Part shown: one piece after another, positions 22,764 through 31,571 of the stretch
Numbering within the stretch: position 1 is the stretch's first letter
Layout: every line of letters begins with the position of its first letter
Assembly (NCBI RefSeq): GCF_000181495.1
Contig: NZ_ABCF01000020.1
Location: forward strand, 1-42,199
Origin: Bacillus sp. SG-1
Lineage (GTDB): Bacteria > Bacillota > Bacilli > Bacillales > Bacillaceae_B
Reading direction: 5' to 3'
DNA length: 42,199 bases
Program-made: the position numbers and the translations under genes
The notes under the pieces: generated by a model
The model's input: only the letters and a program-made list of their open reading frames with translations
Databases searched by the model: none
What the model was told of the DNA's origin: nothing

Positions 22764-24395
22764 TTATTCGTTTTCTCCAAGTACCGCTTCAGCGATGTTA
22801 ACGGCATGGTCACCTATACGTTCCAGGTTGCTGATAATGTCAACAAAGACAATCCCAGCTTGACCTGAACATAATCCTTCGTTAAGTCGCAGGATATGCT
22901 TCTTACGGAGTTTACGTTCCATCTTATCAATCATATCTTCTTTTTCTGCAACTTCACGTGCGAGCTCGTGATCATTGCTGTCTAATGAGGAAACAGCTTT
23001 TCTGACTGTCTCGATTGTCAGTTCAAACATACCATTTAGATCAGCCATTGCATCCTCGGTGATTTTCACTTTATTTCCCTGCTGATATTCAACAAGTTCA
23101 AGAATATTTTCGAAGTGATCTCCAATTCGTTCGATATCCCTCACTGTATCCATCAGTATAGAATGCTTTTCTGATTCAGCTTCTGTTAAGGAAGCGGCTG
23201 AAAGATCGACCAAGTAGTTCGTAATTTTTTTATCCAGATTATTGATTGCATCCTCAATTTGATAAGCAAGCTCTGAATGTTTGTTTTGCTTTGTTTTCAA
23301 AAAGCAGTGAGACTCTTCCAACCCTTTCACCGCAAATTCACCCATGCGCAGGACTTCTTCTTTTGCTTGTCCAAGTGCAATGGAAGGCGACTGTTCAATG
23401 AACATAGGATCGAGGTGCTTCGCTTTATAATCAACAAGGGCATCTTCTCCCGGAATCAGCTTGGTCACAATAAGTGCTAGCAAACCAATGAAAGGAAATT
23501 GAATGATTGTATTCGTAAGGTTAAATGTTCCGTGTGCAAAAGCAATCGTCATTTCAGGATTGAGATTCAAGGCATCCTGCAAGAATGAGACTAACCTGTG
23601 ATATAACGGTAAAAGAACCAAGAAGAGCGTTGTACCAATCAAGTTGAACAACACATGCGTTGCTGCAGCTCTGCGTGCCGCTACAGATGCACCGATAGCC
23701 GCCAACACAGCTGTAATTGTAGTCCCGATATTATCACCAAAAAGTACCGGTAGAGCAGCATCAATATCTACCAATCCTTCAGCATATAGCCCTTGAAGGA
23801 TTCCGATTGTAGCTGATGAACTTTGGACAATAACCGTAAAAACAGTCCCGATTACTACACCCAAAATAGGATTCGAACTCATGCTTACAGTTAAATCTGT
23901 AAACGCTTCTAATGAACGAAGAGGCTTCATTCCACCGCTCATCAGTTCCAGACCATAGAATAAACCCCCAAATCCAAAAACGATTTGTCCAAGGTACTGA
24001 ACCTTTTTGTGCTTAAAGAAGAATAGCATCACTGCCCCAACTGCAATAATAGGAAGTGCATATTCTCCCAAATCAATACCAATAATGAAGGCTGTAACAG
24101 TTGTACCGATATTCGCCCCCATGATGACACCGATCGCCTGTCGGAGTGTCATGAAACCTGCACTTACTAAACCGACCGTTATGACAGTAGTACCACTACT
24201 CGACTGAATAAGAATGGTTACAATAATACCTGCCAATACACCCATAAAAGGATTGGTCGTAAATCTATCGAGAATATCCCTTAAACGGTCACCAGCTGAT
24301 TTCTGCAATCCATCTCCCAGGTACTTGATACCAAAAAGGAAAATCCCAAGACCGCCAAAAAATTGAAATAACATCTCTTGCCAATTTAATTCCAA
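22764..24395 (-). CDS. Na/Pi cotransporter family protein with PhoU-like C-terminal domain
   Basis: This protein of about 543 residues has two inverted membrane halves carrying the NptA/PNaS repeats with QSSS motifs: TILIQSSSGTTVITVGLVSA and TVIVQSSSATIGILQGLYA, with GANIGTT and GDNIGTT loops. From about residue 340 on it has a PhoU-like helical domain (DIERIGDHFENILELVE and NLERIGDHAVNIAEAV). It probably moves phosphate with sodium; bacterial members can import or export. The start is a TTG at 24395 with AGGGG 9 nt before it; an earlier TTG at 24404 abuts the Shine-Dalgarno sequence. B. subtilis has its homologue (yqeW) elsewhere, so its place here is a difference in layout. Confidence 0.92.
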   Translation of the reverse strand: MELNWQEMLFQFFGGLGIFLFGIKYLGDGLQKSAGDRLRDILDRFTTNPFMGVLAGIIVTILIQSSSGTTVITVGLVSAGFMTLRQAIGVIMGANIGTTVTAFIIGIDLGEYALPIIAVGAVMLFFFKHKKVQYLGQIVFGFGGLFYGLELMSGGMKPLRSLEAFTDLTVSMSSNPILGVVIGTVFTVIVQSSSATIGILQGLYAEGLVDIDAALPVLFGDNIGTTITAVLAAIGASVAARRAAATHVLFNLIGTTLFLVLLPLYHRLVSFLQDALNLNPEMTIAFAHGTFNLTNTIIQFPFIGLLALIVTKLIPGEDALVDYKAKHLDPMFIEQSPSIALGQAKEEVLRMGEFAVKGLEESHCFLKTKQNKHSELAYQIEDAINNLDKKITNYLVDLSAASLTEAESEKHSILMDTVRDIERIGDHFENILELVEYQQGNKVKITEDAMADLNGMFELTIETVRKAVSSLDSNDHELAREVAEKEDMIDKMERKLRKKHILRLNEGLCSGQAGIVFVDIISNLERIGDHAVNIAEAVLGENE

Positions 24396-24631
24396 AGATT
24401 TCAACCCCTAAATAAAATTTTCGACACTAAATAACAAAAACCCCTATCAATTATTAATGCATTATTATGATATTGTAAAGTGTTTTTTGAAATTTTTTCA
24501 CTACCCGGTTTGTCAAATCATTAAACCCATTTTCCGCTAAATAATATAAACTTTATTATCTGCTTGAAGTAAAGCCTTGGACATGCATAAAATGAGAAAG
24601 GAAATAACAATTTAGGGAGTGTAAAAAGTAA

Positions 24632-25402
24632 ATGAACATATTCAAACAGTTATACAAAAGTCTGTATTCACCAAAGGATATAGCTGCTTTTCGATTTCAA
24701 GGCATTGGAAAAACCATTTTATACATTTTTCTCCTAGTACTAGTGTCTATCTTACCTGCCGCTTATAATCTTACAATATTTGCTGATAAAGCCATCGAAG
24801 AAAGTATCGACGTAGTAGAGGAAGACCTTCCATCATTTTCTATACAAAACGGCACGCTTGCTACAGAGGCCCCAGACCCGGTTACGATTGAGAAAGATAA
24901 CGTGACAATTATCTTGGACAATTCCGGGACCATTCAACCTTCAGAATTGAGCGGGGAACTAAATGCTGTTGCACTTTTACATGACGAATTTGCTATTGTA
25001 ACTGCGGGCGAAGTCCAAATCTTTCCATATTCCCTTTTTGACGGACTAAATGCTGATAATGGGGATATAGTAAATTTTCTATCCACACTTGACTCTTTAA
25101 AAGGCATTATCCTTTCTGTCTTTATTATTATCTTGTACCTTTTCTCTGCAGCTATTACATTCATTAAGGTCAGCATTTTTGCTATCCTCGGCCTGTTATT
25201 GGCTAATACGTTAAACAGAAAGCTTCCTTACAGGCAATCCTGGAGAATCACAGCGTACAGCATTACGCTTTCAACCATCTTTTTCACTATTATGGAAATG
25301 CTAAACACTTTTATTCCAGCAAGTTTCTTCCTTGACTGGATGGTCATTGCTCTCGTTCTATACTTATCGATCAAGGAAATACCTCAAAGGAGAGCGAAAT
25401 AA
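24632..25402 (+). CDS. yqgB: DUF1189 family membrane protein YqgB
   Basis: This 256-residue protein begins MNIFKQLYKSLYSPKDIAAF and continues RFQGIGKTILYIF, the conserved DUF1189 start. It has one membrane helix near the N-terminus, an extracytoplasmic region of about 110 residues (about 50-155), and then several helices. The C-terminal half has the polytopic pattern of the family. Function is unknown. RBS GGGAGTG is 10 nt from the ATG. It matches the yqgB position of B. subtilis and is followed by a strong terminator. Confidence 0.88.
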   Translation: MNIFKQLYKSLYSPKDIAAFRFQGIGKTILYIFLLVLVSILPAAYNLTIFADKAIEESIDVVEEDLPSFSIQNGTLATEAPDPVTIEKDNVTIILDNSGTIQPSELSGELNAVALLHDEFAIVTAGEVQIFPYSLFDGLNADNGDIVNFLSTLDSLKGIILSVFIIILYLFSAAITFIKVSIFAILGLLLANTLNRKLPYRQSWRITAYSITLSTIFFTIMEMLNTFIPASFFLDWMVIALVLYLSIKEIPQRRAK

Positions 25403-25408
25403 TTCTAT

Positions 25409-25443
25409 AAAAAAGAGTCCCTAGCTTTGGGACTCTTTTTTTT
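25409..25443 (+). terminator. Terminator of yqgB
   Basis: AAAAAAGAGTCCC pairs with GGGACTCTTTTTT over a 7-nt loop and is followed by more T. Confidence 0.93.
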
Positions 25444-25654
25444 ATATCAATACATACCTCTTGATAAAGAAGCGAGTGAGTCAAATAATGATTTGAGTTG
25501 GATACCGATCTCATAGGTCGTTTCCATTTAAATTAGAGAAGAAGTAGGAAACAAGCCAACAGGTGCCGAATGAATATAACAATGAACATACAATGTCGCT
25601 TTTATTGAACTGACACATATCGTTTTTACCAAAACGGAGATTGGGGGTGGTCCT

Positions 25655-26002
25655 TTGAAACGGCTGAGCATTTTTTTTCTGGTTATGATTGTTTCCTATA
25701 GCATATATTATGATTTAAAAGCAGGTACACTTCCTAAAGTGGAAGAAACGGCTGCCCAAGTCATTGCAACGGATACTGAGGAAACACCTGTTGAAGAAAC
25801 AGATGAAGAAGAGTTCGAAATAGAACACATGGAAGTAAAGATAAAATCAGGAGATACAGTTTTATCTCTAATGGAGCAAATGCTCGATGGCCCTCTTCCT
25901 GTTTCCATCGACCAATTGATTGAAGATTTCGAGACTTTGAACGAAGGACAGTCACCACAGGATATTCAGGTGGGTAAAGTATATAAGTTCCCTAAATATT
26001 AA
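25655..26002 (+). CDS. yqfZ: YqfZ-like LysM-type protein, membrane-anchored or secreted
   Basis: This 115-residue protein starts at TTG with GGGGGTGG just upstream. It has one N-terminal hydrophobic segment (LSIFFLVMIVSYSIYYDL), an acidic low-complexity linker (EETPVEETDEEEFEIEHMEV), and a C-terminal LysM-like module. That module is VKIKSGDTVLSLMEQMLDG through IQVGKVYKFPKY. The SGDTV and VGKVYKFP ends are the usual LysM borders. It probably lies on the outer face and binds peptidoglycan. Position next to ispG is as in B. subtilis yqfZ. Confidence 0.85.
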   Translation: MKRLSIFFLVMIVSYSIYYDLKAGTLPKVEETAAQVIATDTEETPVEETDEEEFEIEHMEVKIKSGDTVLSLMEQMLDGPLPVSIDQLIEDFETLNEGQSPQDIQVGKVYKFPKY

Positions 26003-26070
26003 CTGTTAGCACCTGCTGAAAAGCTAAAAAAGAATCGGATTCCTATTTTCTTTACTGCCAAATCTAATTC

Positions 26071-26100
26071 TTGTCAACCACAAGCAAACATTGTTACAAT
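26071..26100 (+). promoter_or_regulatory. Sigma-A promoter of ispG
   Basis: TTGTCA (26071-26076) and TACAAT (26095-26100) are separated by 18 nt, about 65 nt before the start. Confidence 0.7.
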
Positions 26101-26164
26101 ACTGACGTACGCCAAATTATTTTGTTTCACTATAAATGAATTATCCAAAAGGAGCGAATAACCC

Positions 26165-27277
26165 TTGAGTGAAATAATCCATCGTTCTAAAACTCGTCCC
26201 GTCAAAGTTGGAAACCTGACCATTGGCGGCAATGACGAGCTTATTATACAAAGCATGACAACGACTAAGACCCATGATGTAGAAGCGACGGTTAAAGAAA
26301 TCCATCGCCTGGAAGAGGCAGGATGCCAAGTAGTCCGTGTCGCCTGTCCTGACGAGAGAGCAGCAAATGCGATTGCCGATATCAAAAAACAAATCAATAT
26401 TCCACTAGTTGTGGATATTCATTTTGATTACAAGCTGGCTTTGAAAGCAATTGAAGGCGGAGCAGATAAAATCAGAATCAACCCGGGCAACATTGGCCGC
26501 AGGGAAAAAGTTGAAGCAGTTGTTAAAGCTGCCAAAGAAAAAGGGATCCCGATCCGTATCGGAGTGAATGCGGGAAGCCTTGAAAGAAAGATCCTTGAAA
26601 AGTATGGGTATCCTACAGCTGACGGAATGGTGGAAAGTGCGCTTCACCATATCAAAATCCTTGAAGACCTGGATTTCCACGATATCATCGTCTCCATGAA
26701 AGCATCTGACGTCAATCTTGCTATTGAAGCCTATACTAAAGCAGCACAGACATTTGATTATCCCCTTCACTTAGGGATCACAGAATCCGGAACACTTTTC
26801 GCGGGAACTGTCAAAAGTGCAGCCGGTCTTGGCGTATTACTGAGCAAAGGCATCGGTAACACACTTCGTATCTCCTTGAGTGCCGACCCTGTGGAAGAGG
26901 TAAAAGTTGCAAGAGAATTACTGAAATCTTTCGGCTTGGCTTCAAATGCAGCAACCTTGATTTCCTGCCCGACGTGCGGAAGAATCGAGATTGATTTGAT
27001 CAGCATAGCAAATGAGGTAGAAGAGTATATCTCTAAAATCAAAGCACCTATCAAAGTTGCCGTCCTTGGCTGTGCGGTAAATGGTCCTGGAGAGGCAAGA
27101 GAAGCTGACATAGGCATCGCCGGTGCCCGTGGGGAAGGACTTCTGTTCCGCCATGGTAAAACAGTAAGGAAAGTTCCTGAAGAAGTAATGGTCGAGGAAC
27201 TAAAGAAAGAAATCGATATTCTTGCTGAAGAGCACTACAGAAAACAAAGAGAAGAAGAAGAAAAACAAGAAGTATAA
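26165..27277 (+). CDS. ispG: (E)-4-hydroxy-3-methylbut-2-enyl-diphosphate synthase
   Basis: This 370-residue protein starts at TTG with AAAGGAG about 10 nt upstream. Its beginning ([32 protein letters not shown]) and its TIM-barrel motifs ([28 protein letters not shown]) are those of IspG. The C-terminal [4Fe-4S] ligands are the two cysteines of SCPTCGR and the one in [11 protein letters not shown]. It reduces the cyclic diphosphate MEcPP to HMBPP in the MEP isoprenoid pathway. The next enzyme, ispH, is also in this window at 36391. A bidirectional terminator follows. Confidence 0.98.
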   Translation: MSEIIHRSKTRPVKVGNLTIGGNDELIIQSMTTTKTHDVEATVKEIHRLEEAGCQVVRVACPDERAANAIADIKKQINIPLVVDIHFDYKLALKAIEGGADKIRINPGNIGRREKVEAVVKAAKEKGIPIRIGVNAGSLERKILEKYGYPTADGMVESALHHIKILEDLDFHDIIVSMKASDVNLAIEAYTKAAQTFDYPLHLGITESGTLFAGTVKSAAGLGVLLSKGIGNTLRISLSADPVEEVKVARELLKSFGLASNAATLISCPTCGRIEIDLISIANEVEEYISKIKAPIKVAVLGCAVNGPGEAREADIGIAGARGEGLLFRHGKTVRKVPEEVMVEELKKEIDILAEEHYRKQREEEEKQEV

Positions 27278-27334
27278 AAAATGCGACTCTGTTCTGATCT
27301 TGGCTTTGAAGTTCACCAGCATTGAACTGAACAT

Positions 27335-27370
27335 AAAAAAGCTTGGCTGATATCTCAGCCAAGCTTTTTT
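27335..27370. terminator. Bidirectional terminator between ispG and yqfX
   Basis: AAAAAAGCTTGGCTGA pairs perfectly with TCAGCCAAGCTTTTTT over TATC (16 bp). It serves both convergent genes. Confidence 0.95.
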
Positions 27371-27411
27371 CATTGCTGCCGGAATGCTCCCAATTCCAGG
27401 CGGTCAATTGT

Positions 27412-27813
27412 CTAGAAGAACGGCAAAACAAAGATCCCGACAATGATGGAGACTGCACCAATACCGATAGCCCAGGATCCAAGTGTCTCTGAACCCCTGC
27501 GTCGGGCTACAAATCCAAGCACAATCCCCGCTGCCCCAAATAAGACAGGTACGATGAAAAGCGACAAAACAGAAAGTGCCAACGCTGAGTATCCGAGAAT
27601 CCTTCCTGAAGTCGTCGTTTCTTCAGCTGCATCTTTTTCAAAATCGCTTCCAAGCGCCATCGGAGTAGTTATCTCTGCTGCAGTTTCTTCGTTATACTTA
27701 TTTTGAACCACTTCAACTTCCGGATTGTCGTTCACATTGATATAGTCATTATAGATGTCTATATTTTGAAGATCTTGATTAACGCTGTCGTTTTTGCGTC
27801 TCTCATTATCCAT
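27412..27813 (-). CDS. yqfX: Membrane protein YqfX
   Basis: This 133-residue protein starts after GAGGG. The first about 70 residues are acidic and low complexity. Two closely spaced membrane helices follow (ILGYSALALSVLSLFIVPVL and GAAGIVLGFVARRRG / WAIGIGAVSIIVGIFVLPFF). The RRR between the helices suggests a cytoplasmic turn. This matches YqfX of B. subtilis in layout and position. Function is unknown. Confidence 0.85.
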   Translation of the reverse strand: MDNERRKNDSVNQDLQNIDIYNDYINVNDNPEVEVVQNKYNEETAAEITTPMALGSDFEKDAAEETTTSGRILGYSALALSVLSLFIVPVLFGAAGIVLGFVARRRGSETLGSWAIGIGAVSIIVGIFVLPFF

Positions 27814-28156
27814 TACAATCCCTCACTTTCCGTGTTCAGGAGCATTTATAGTGTTTGCCAATATTACTTTTTTACCTATGCTAATGTTTGTCAATAAAGA
27901 AGAACCAAAAGACGAATATCCTATTATCAGCAGGAATATGGTACACTTTACTCTAGGTTCCTTTTATCATCATTATTGCTTATATTAACTTCGGACGAAC
28001 CTCTAGCGAGCCCATTATTAATGTGAACGATAAGGAGCCATTTTCAACCTATCAATTGATGTTTTTTAAGCCAAATGGCAAAAATACATATTGGCGGGAA
28101 AAACATTTGTAACAAAAAAAAGCAAATCATCCTCAGAATAATAAGGAGATGTACAT
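27814..28156. other. Intergenic region between divergent yqfX and yqfW
   Basis: 343 bp, AT-rich, carrying the promoters of both genes. No promoter match was strong enough to report, and no ORF or large hairpin was found. yqfW has AAGGAGATG before its ATG. Confidence 0.5.
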
Positions 28157-28723
28157 ATGAAAAAAAGATTTGGTATAGATATTGACGGCACTGTGACTTG
28201 TCCAACATCTCTCCTTCCTTATATCAACAAGGAGTTTAACTTGAATTTGACTTTAAACGACATTACACAGTATGAACTGACTGAAGTATTGAATATCACA
28301 CCTGAAGTGTTCGGAGAATGGTTCAAAAAAACAGAGGGTACAATATACAAGGAATCACCCTTGGCACAAGGGGCAAAATCAGTGCTGGATTATTGGAAAG
28401 ATGTACATGAGCTTTATTTTATCAGTGCACGCCCCTCTCACTTAGTGGAACTCACTAAAGAATGGTTTGATTACCAGGACATTTTATATCACCATATCGA
28501 ACTGATTGGTTCTCATGATAAAGTGTCGACAGCGAAAAAATACAATGTCGATATCTTTTTTGAAGACAAGCATGATAATGCTGTATCCATCCATGAAGAA
28601 TTGAACATTCCGGTCATTCTCTTCAATACTCCTTATAACCAGGACAAGGTTCCTGATGGAGTAATTAGAGTCAATGACTGGCAGGAAGCCCGGAACTGGG
28701 TGGATGGTTGGCTGAAAAAATAA
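28157..28723 (+). CDS. yqfW: HAD-superfamily nucleotidase YqfW (5'(3')-deoxyribonucleotidase-like)
   Basis: This 188-residue protein has HAD motif I at its start (RFGIDIDGTVTCPTSLLPY, with the nucleophile in DIDGT). Motif II is FISARPSHLVELT, the lysine region is around SHDKVSTAKKYNVD, and motif IV is IFFEDKHDNA. Members dephosphorylate small metabolites or nucleotides. The true substrate is unknown. RBS AAGGAGATG is 6 nt before the ATG. It matches yqfW of B. subtilis in position and strand relative to zur. A strong bidirectional terminator follows. Confidence 0.9.
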   Translation: MKKRFGIDIDGTVTCPTSLLPYINKEFNLNLTLNDITQYELTEVLNITPEVFGEWFKKTEGTIYKESPLAQGAKSVLDYWKDVHELYFISARPSHLVELTKEWFDYQDILYHHIELIGSHDKVSTAKKYNVDIFFEDKHDNAVSIHEELNIPVILFNTPYNQDKVPDGVIRVNDWQEARNWVDGWLKK

Positions 28724-28735
28724 TGCAGAAATTCA

Positions 28736-28769
28736 AAAACGCCGGCAGACGACTAGTCTCCGGCGTTTT
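28736..28769. terminator. Bidirectional terminator between yqfW and zur
   Basis: AAAACGCCGG pairs with CCGGCGTTTT, with an inner GAC/GTC, and is flanked by A and T runs. Confidence 0.93.
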
Positions 28770-28773
28770 GCTT

Positions 28774-29184
28774 TTAAATACACTCAGGGCATTTCCCATA
28801 AATTTCAAACTTATGTCCTGACACATCATAGCCACTCAAACTTTCTTGAAGCACTTCCATAGGACAAGTATGAATGGCTTTTGTCTTACCGCAATCCATA
28901 CAAATAAAATGGTGGTGATGGTGATTATTTGAGCAGGTGAACCTGAAATGTTTTTCCCCTGAAAGTTCGGTTTCCTCTAAAATTTCCAAATCTACAAATA
29001 AGGAAAGGTTACGGTAGATGGTATCAAAGCTCAAGCCTGGATAATCATCCTTCATGCTTTCAAGGACATCTTTGGCCGTTAAATATCTGTCAGAGTGTGA
29101 AAACAGCTCCAGCATCTGCTCTCGTTTCCCGGTATGCTTATATCCTTTTTCCTTCATCAACGTCAAGGCTTCATCCAGTTTCAT
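28774..29184 (-). CDS. zur: Zinc uptake regulator Zur (Fur family)
   Basis: This 136-residue Fur-family repressor has an N-terminal winged helix ([28 protein letters not shown]) and a C-terminal metal-binding part. That part contains [20 protein letters not shown]. The structural zinc pairs are CMDC and KCPEC at the end. The SFDTIYRNL recognition helix is typical of Bacillus Zur. It represses zinc uptake when zinc is sufficient. It overlaps znuB by 4 bp (ATGA), so it belongs to the zinc operon and is probably autoregulated by the Zur box upstream of znuC. Confidence 0.95.
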   Translation of the reverse strand: MKLDEALTLMKEKGYKHTGKREQMLELFSHSDRYLTAKDVLESMKDDYPGLSFDTIYRNLSLFVDLEILEETELSGEKHFRFTCSNNHHHHHFICMDCGKTKAIHTCPMEVLQESLSGYDVSGHKFEIYGKCPECI

Positions 29185-30044
29185 ATGGTCACCCCGTCCT
29201 TTTGTAATCCTTTATTTGATGTGAGTTTTTTATATAAGATCGTCAGTAACAGAATGAGAATGGCGGATAGCACAATCGTACCACCAGGAGCTAGATCCAA
29301 GTAATATGCGGATATTAAACCGGTAATGACAGCCAATTCCCCGAACAATAGTGAAAAACCGATTGTTTGCTTGAAGCCCCTTGCCACCCGGATGCTTGCT
29401 GCAACAGGCAGGGTCATTAACGATGATACCAGGAGAATACCAACTATTCTCATAGAAGCTGCAATGACAAGAGCAACCATCACCATGAAGATAAAATGGA
29501 TTGTCTTTGCCGATATTCCCGAAGCTTTTGCAAACTCTTCATCAAAAGAGAGTAAAAATAATTCTTTATAAAGAAATATTATGATAGCTATTACAAATAC
29601 CGCAACGGCTGTAATTAAATATAAATCAGTCCGGCTTACCGCACTTACACTTCCAAAAAGATAACTGAACAGATCAGTATTAAATCCATCCGCCAATGAA
29701 ATGAATATGACGCCTATCCCGATTCCCCCAGATAGGATAATTGGAATGGCAAGTTCCTGATAATGTTTATAAAGGCTTCTGAGCCGTTCAATGAACAATG
29801 ATCCCGTCACGGAAAAAGCCATACCCAGGTAAAGAGGATTTAATCCTGCCAGTGCACTGACATTTTTACTTAAGAACAAACTTGCCGCGATCCCTGAAAG
29901 TGTTACATGGCTCAGGGCATCCGCAATAAGAGATAACCTCCTTACCACAATAAACGCTCCGATCAGCGGAGCAATAATACCTATAATAAGGCCCGTCAAA
30001 AAGGCATTTTGTAAAAATTCATAATTCAGTAATGCTTCTATCAT
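29181..30044 (-). CDS. znuB: Zinc ABC transporter permease ZnuB (AdcB)
   Basis: This 287-residue permease of the metal (ABC-3) type has about eight hydrophobic segments. Typical are [19 protein letters not shown], which is the conserved SHVTLSG motif of ZnuB/MntB, and [16 protein letters not shown] (the EAA-like cytosolic loop). [20 protein letters not shown] follows. It forms the channel for zinc import with ZnuC. It overlaps znuC and zur by 4 bp at each side. The lipoprotein receptor znuA is not in this operon. Confidence 0.95.
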   Translation of the reverse strand: MIEALLNYEFLQNAFLTGLIIGIIAPLIGAFIVVRRLSLIADALSHVTLSGIAASLFLSKNVSALAGLNPLYLGMAFSVTGSLFIERLRSLYKHYQELAIPIILSGGIGIGVIFISLADGFNTDLFSYLFGSVSAVSRTDLYLITAVAVFVIAIIIFLYKELFLLSFDEEFAKASGISAKTIHFIFMVMVALVIAASMRIVGILLVSSLMTLPVAASIRVARGFKQTIGFSLLFGELAVITGLISAYYLDLAPGGTIVLSAILILLLTILYKKLTSNKGLQKDGVTI

Positions 30045-30823
30045 CTTTCTACCTCCGAATGATCGTGGTCATGATGAAGCAATTGAACATCATGTCCATA
30101 AATACCGGAAAGATCACTTTCTCTCAAATTTTCAAACTCCTCGGTATTTCCATGGAAATGAAGCTGTTTGTTCAAACAAGCTACATGTGTGACCTTGCTA
30201 GAAATGGTGCCGATATCGTGGGTAACTAAAAGCAATGTGATGCCCAAGTCCTTATTTAAATGTTCAAGCATCTCGTAAAACGCCTGAACATTTTGGCTAT
30301 CCACCCCAACAGTAGGTTCATCCAGGATTAGAACTTCCGGCTTGCTCACCAGTGCTCTCGCGATAAACACCCTTTGCTGCTGTCCCCCGGAAAGTTCCCC
30401 GATATTCCGGTTAGAAAATGCTGACATTCCGACCGAATCGATCGCTTTTGCAATTTGATCAGTATGTTTTTTTCCAATCATCTTGAACATCCCGACTTTT
30501 TTTGTCAATCCGCTCGATACAACTTCCCTAACGGTAGCAGGAAATCCAGAATTAAATGAATTTGCTTTTTGTGAGACATAGCCGATTCGGTCCCGATCCT
30601 TGAATTTTTGCTGAGACTCTCCAAACAAGTAAATCTCTCCGTCTTTAGGCTTTAATAGTCCAAGGATCAGTTTCAACAATGTCGACTTCCCCGACCCATT
30701 GGGTCCAACGATACCAAGAAAAGCTCCTGATGGAATCGACAGGTTGATATCCTCCAAAACGACTTCCTTATCATAGCGAAAACTTATATGTTTTATATCA
30801 ATAACTGATTTGTTATTCTCCAT
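30041..30823 (-). CDS. znuC: Zinc ABC transporter ATP-binding protein ZnuC (AdcC)
   Basis: This 260-residue ABC ATPase has Walker A IVGPNGSGKSTLLKLILG, Q-loop IGYVSQKANSFNSGFPATV, signature [16 protein letters not shown], Walker B VLILDEPTVGVD and the H-loop LLVTHDIG. The C-terminus ends in a histidine-rich stretch ([19 protein letters not shown]), common in zinc transporter ATPases. It powers zinc import. RBS AAGGAG is 10 nt before the ATG. A promoter and a candidate Zur box lie just upstream. Confidence 0.95.
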   Translation of the reverse strand: MENNKSVIDIKHISFRYDKEVVLEDINLSIPSGAFLGIVGPNGSGKSTLLKLILGLLKPKDGEIYLFGESQQKFKDRDRIGYVSQKANSFNSGFPATVREVVSSGLTKKVGMFKMIGKKHTDQIAKAIDSVGMSAFSNRNIGELSGGQQQRVFIARALVSKPEVLILDEPTVGVDSQNVQAFYEMLEHLNKDLGITLLLVTHDIGTISSKVTHVACLNKQLHFHGNTEEFENLRESDLSGIYGHDVQLLHHDHDHSEVER

Positions 30824-30840
30824 GAGATAAAATCTCCTTC

Positions 30841-30860
30841 ATAAGAATCATTCCGATTTA
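30841..30860 (-). promoter_or_regulatory. Candidate Zur box upstream of znuC
   Basis: On the minus strand TAAATCGGAATGATTCTTAT resembles the Zur box core AAATCGTAATnATTACGATT. The left half is near-perfect and the right half is weaker. It lies downstream of the -10, where Zur would block RNA polymerase. Confidence 0.65.
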
Positions 30861-30868
30861 CTATTAGA

Positions 30869-30897
30869 AGTATACAGGATGAATAATTTAATGTAAA
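30869..30897 (-). promoter_or_regulatory. Sigma-A promoter of the znuC-znuB-zur operon
   Basis: On the minus strand TTTACA (30897-30892) and TATACT (30874-30869) are separated by 17 nt, each one base from consensus. Confidence 0.8.
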
Positions 30898-30971
30898 CCG
30901 AGAAATATTCCTTCTAGCCTGTGTAAATCCTGTGGTTTATGAGATGAAACGGTTCTCAAAGAAATTGTGCA

Positions 30972-31130
30972 ATGATTCCCGCTCCTTGTGCCCGACTCCG
31001 CGGGGCGGGCGATAAGCCTCCTCAGCTTCGCATGCGGGGTTACGTTCCAGTGGGTGCGTAACCTCGGGCTTTGAAACTAGACGTCCCGCTAATCCCGCAG
31101 GAGGTCGTTCACCTTCCGCTTCAATCAATC
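30972..31130. repeat. Dispersed imperfect-palindromic repeat, copy 2
   Basis: Same conserved flanks as 10712-10938, but the central segment (about 31033-31070) is shorter and unrelated. Its core hairpin is GGTTACG / CGTAACC. Homology between copies may run on through a shared TTTTATAACTAA motif some way downstream. The ORF 30937-31128 across it is a by-product of the GC-rich repeat. Confidence 0.85.
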
Positions 31131-31145
31131 GTTGTTCCTTTATGT

Positions 31146-31180
31146 AATGAAACCTTAGTTTTTATAACTAAGGTTTCATT
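31146..31180. repeat. Perfect 15-bp inverted repeat
   Basis: AATGAAACCTTAGTT (31146-31160) pairs perfectly with 31166-31180 over TTTAT. No clean T-tract follows on either strand. It directly follows repeat copy 2. Confidence 0.8.
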
Positions 31181-31571
31181 GTTATCTTCGCATGGTTTCC
31201 AGATAAACTATCCAATAATAAAAGACTCTTTTCGTAAGCTTTGTTGCTATTTAATACAAACTCTTAAAAATATCTACTTAATTAACCAGAGATAGCCTGA
31301 TAAACAAGAAAGAAAAGAGCTAACTCACCTTTTAAGAGAAAAAAGCCCTTGTCTCCAAGGGAAAAATCCGGCTTTTTGGATTTTTCCGAGAGCAACAATA
31401 TATACGAAAACAGCGTAATAAAAACAGGAAAACATAAAATTTTGATTTTAAACCTAATTACAAAATCATTAACTAAAGAAAAAAGAGAACAAAATCATTA
31501 GAGATTTCATCCTCGATTTGCTAAGCAATTCAGCCTTTTTCTAGAACTGTGGTAGCTCTTATACACTTCTT
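31181..31571. other. AT-rich intergenic region with one more hairpin
   Basis: No gene is supported. GGAAAAATCC (31360-31369) pairs with GGATTTTTCC (31378-31387), and CCCTTG (31346-31351) pairs with CAAGGG (31356-31361). The two stems share two bases and compete. Nothing else was recognised before the yqfU stop. Confidence 0.6.

Noticed and set aside
26003-26064. Terminator after yqfZ
   Set aside because: The only palindrome (GAATCGGATTC) leaves no loop and no clear U-tract, so it was not listed.
26767-27117. Antisense ORFs within ispG
   Set aside because: Shadows of a well-conserved gene; no start signals.
30937-31128. 63-codon ORF rich in Arg, Pro and Glu
   Set aside because: It lies inside the GC-rich dispersed repeat, and its composition follows from the repeat.
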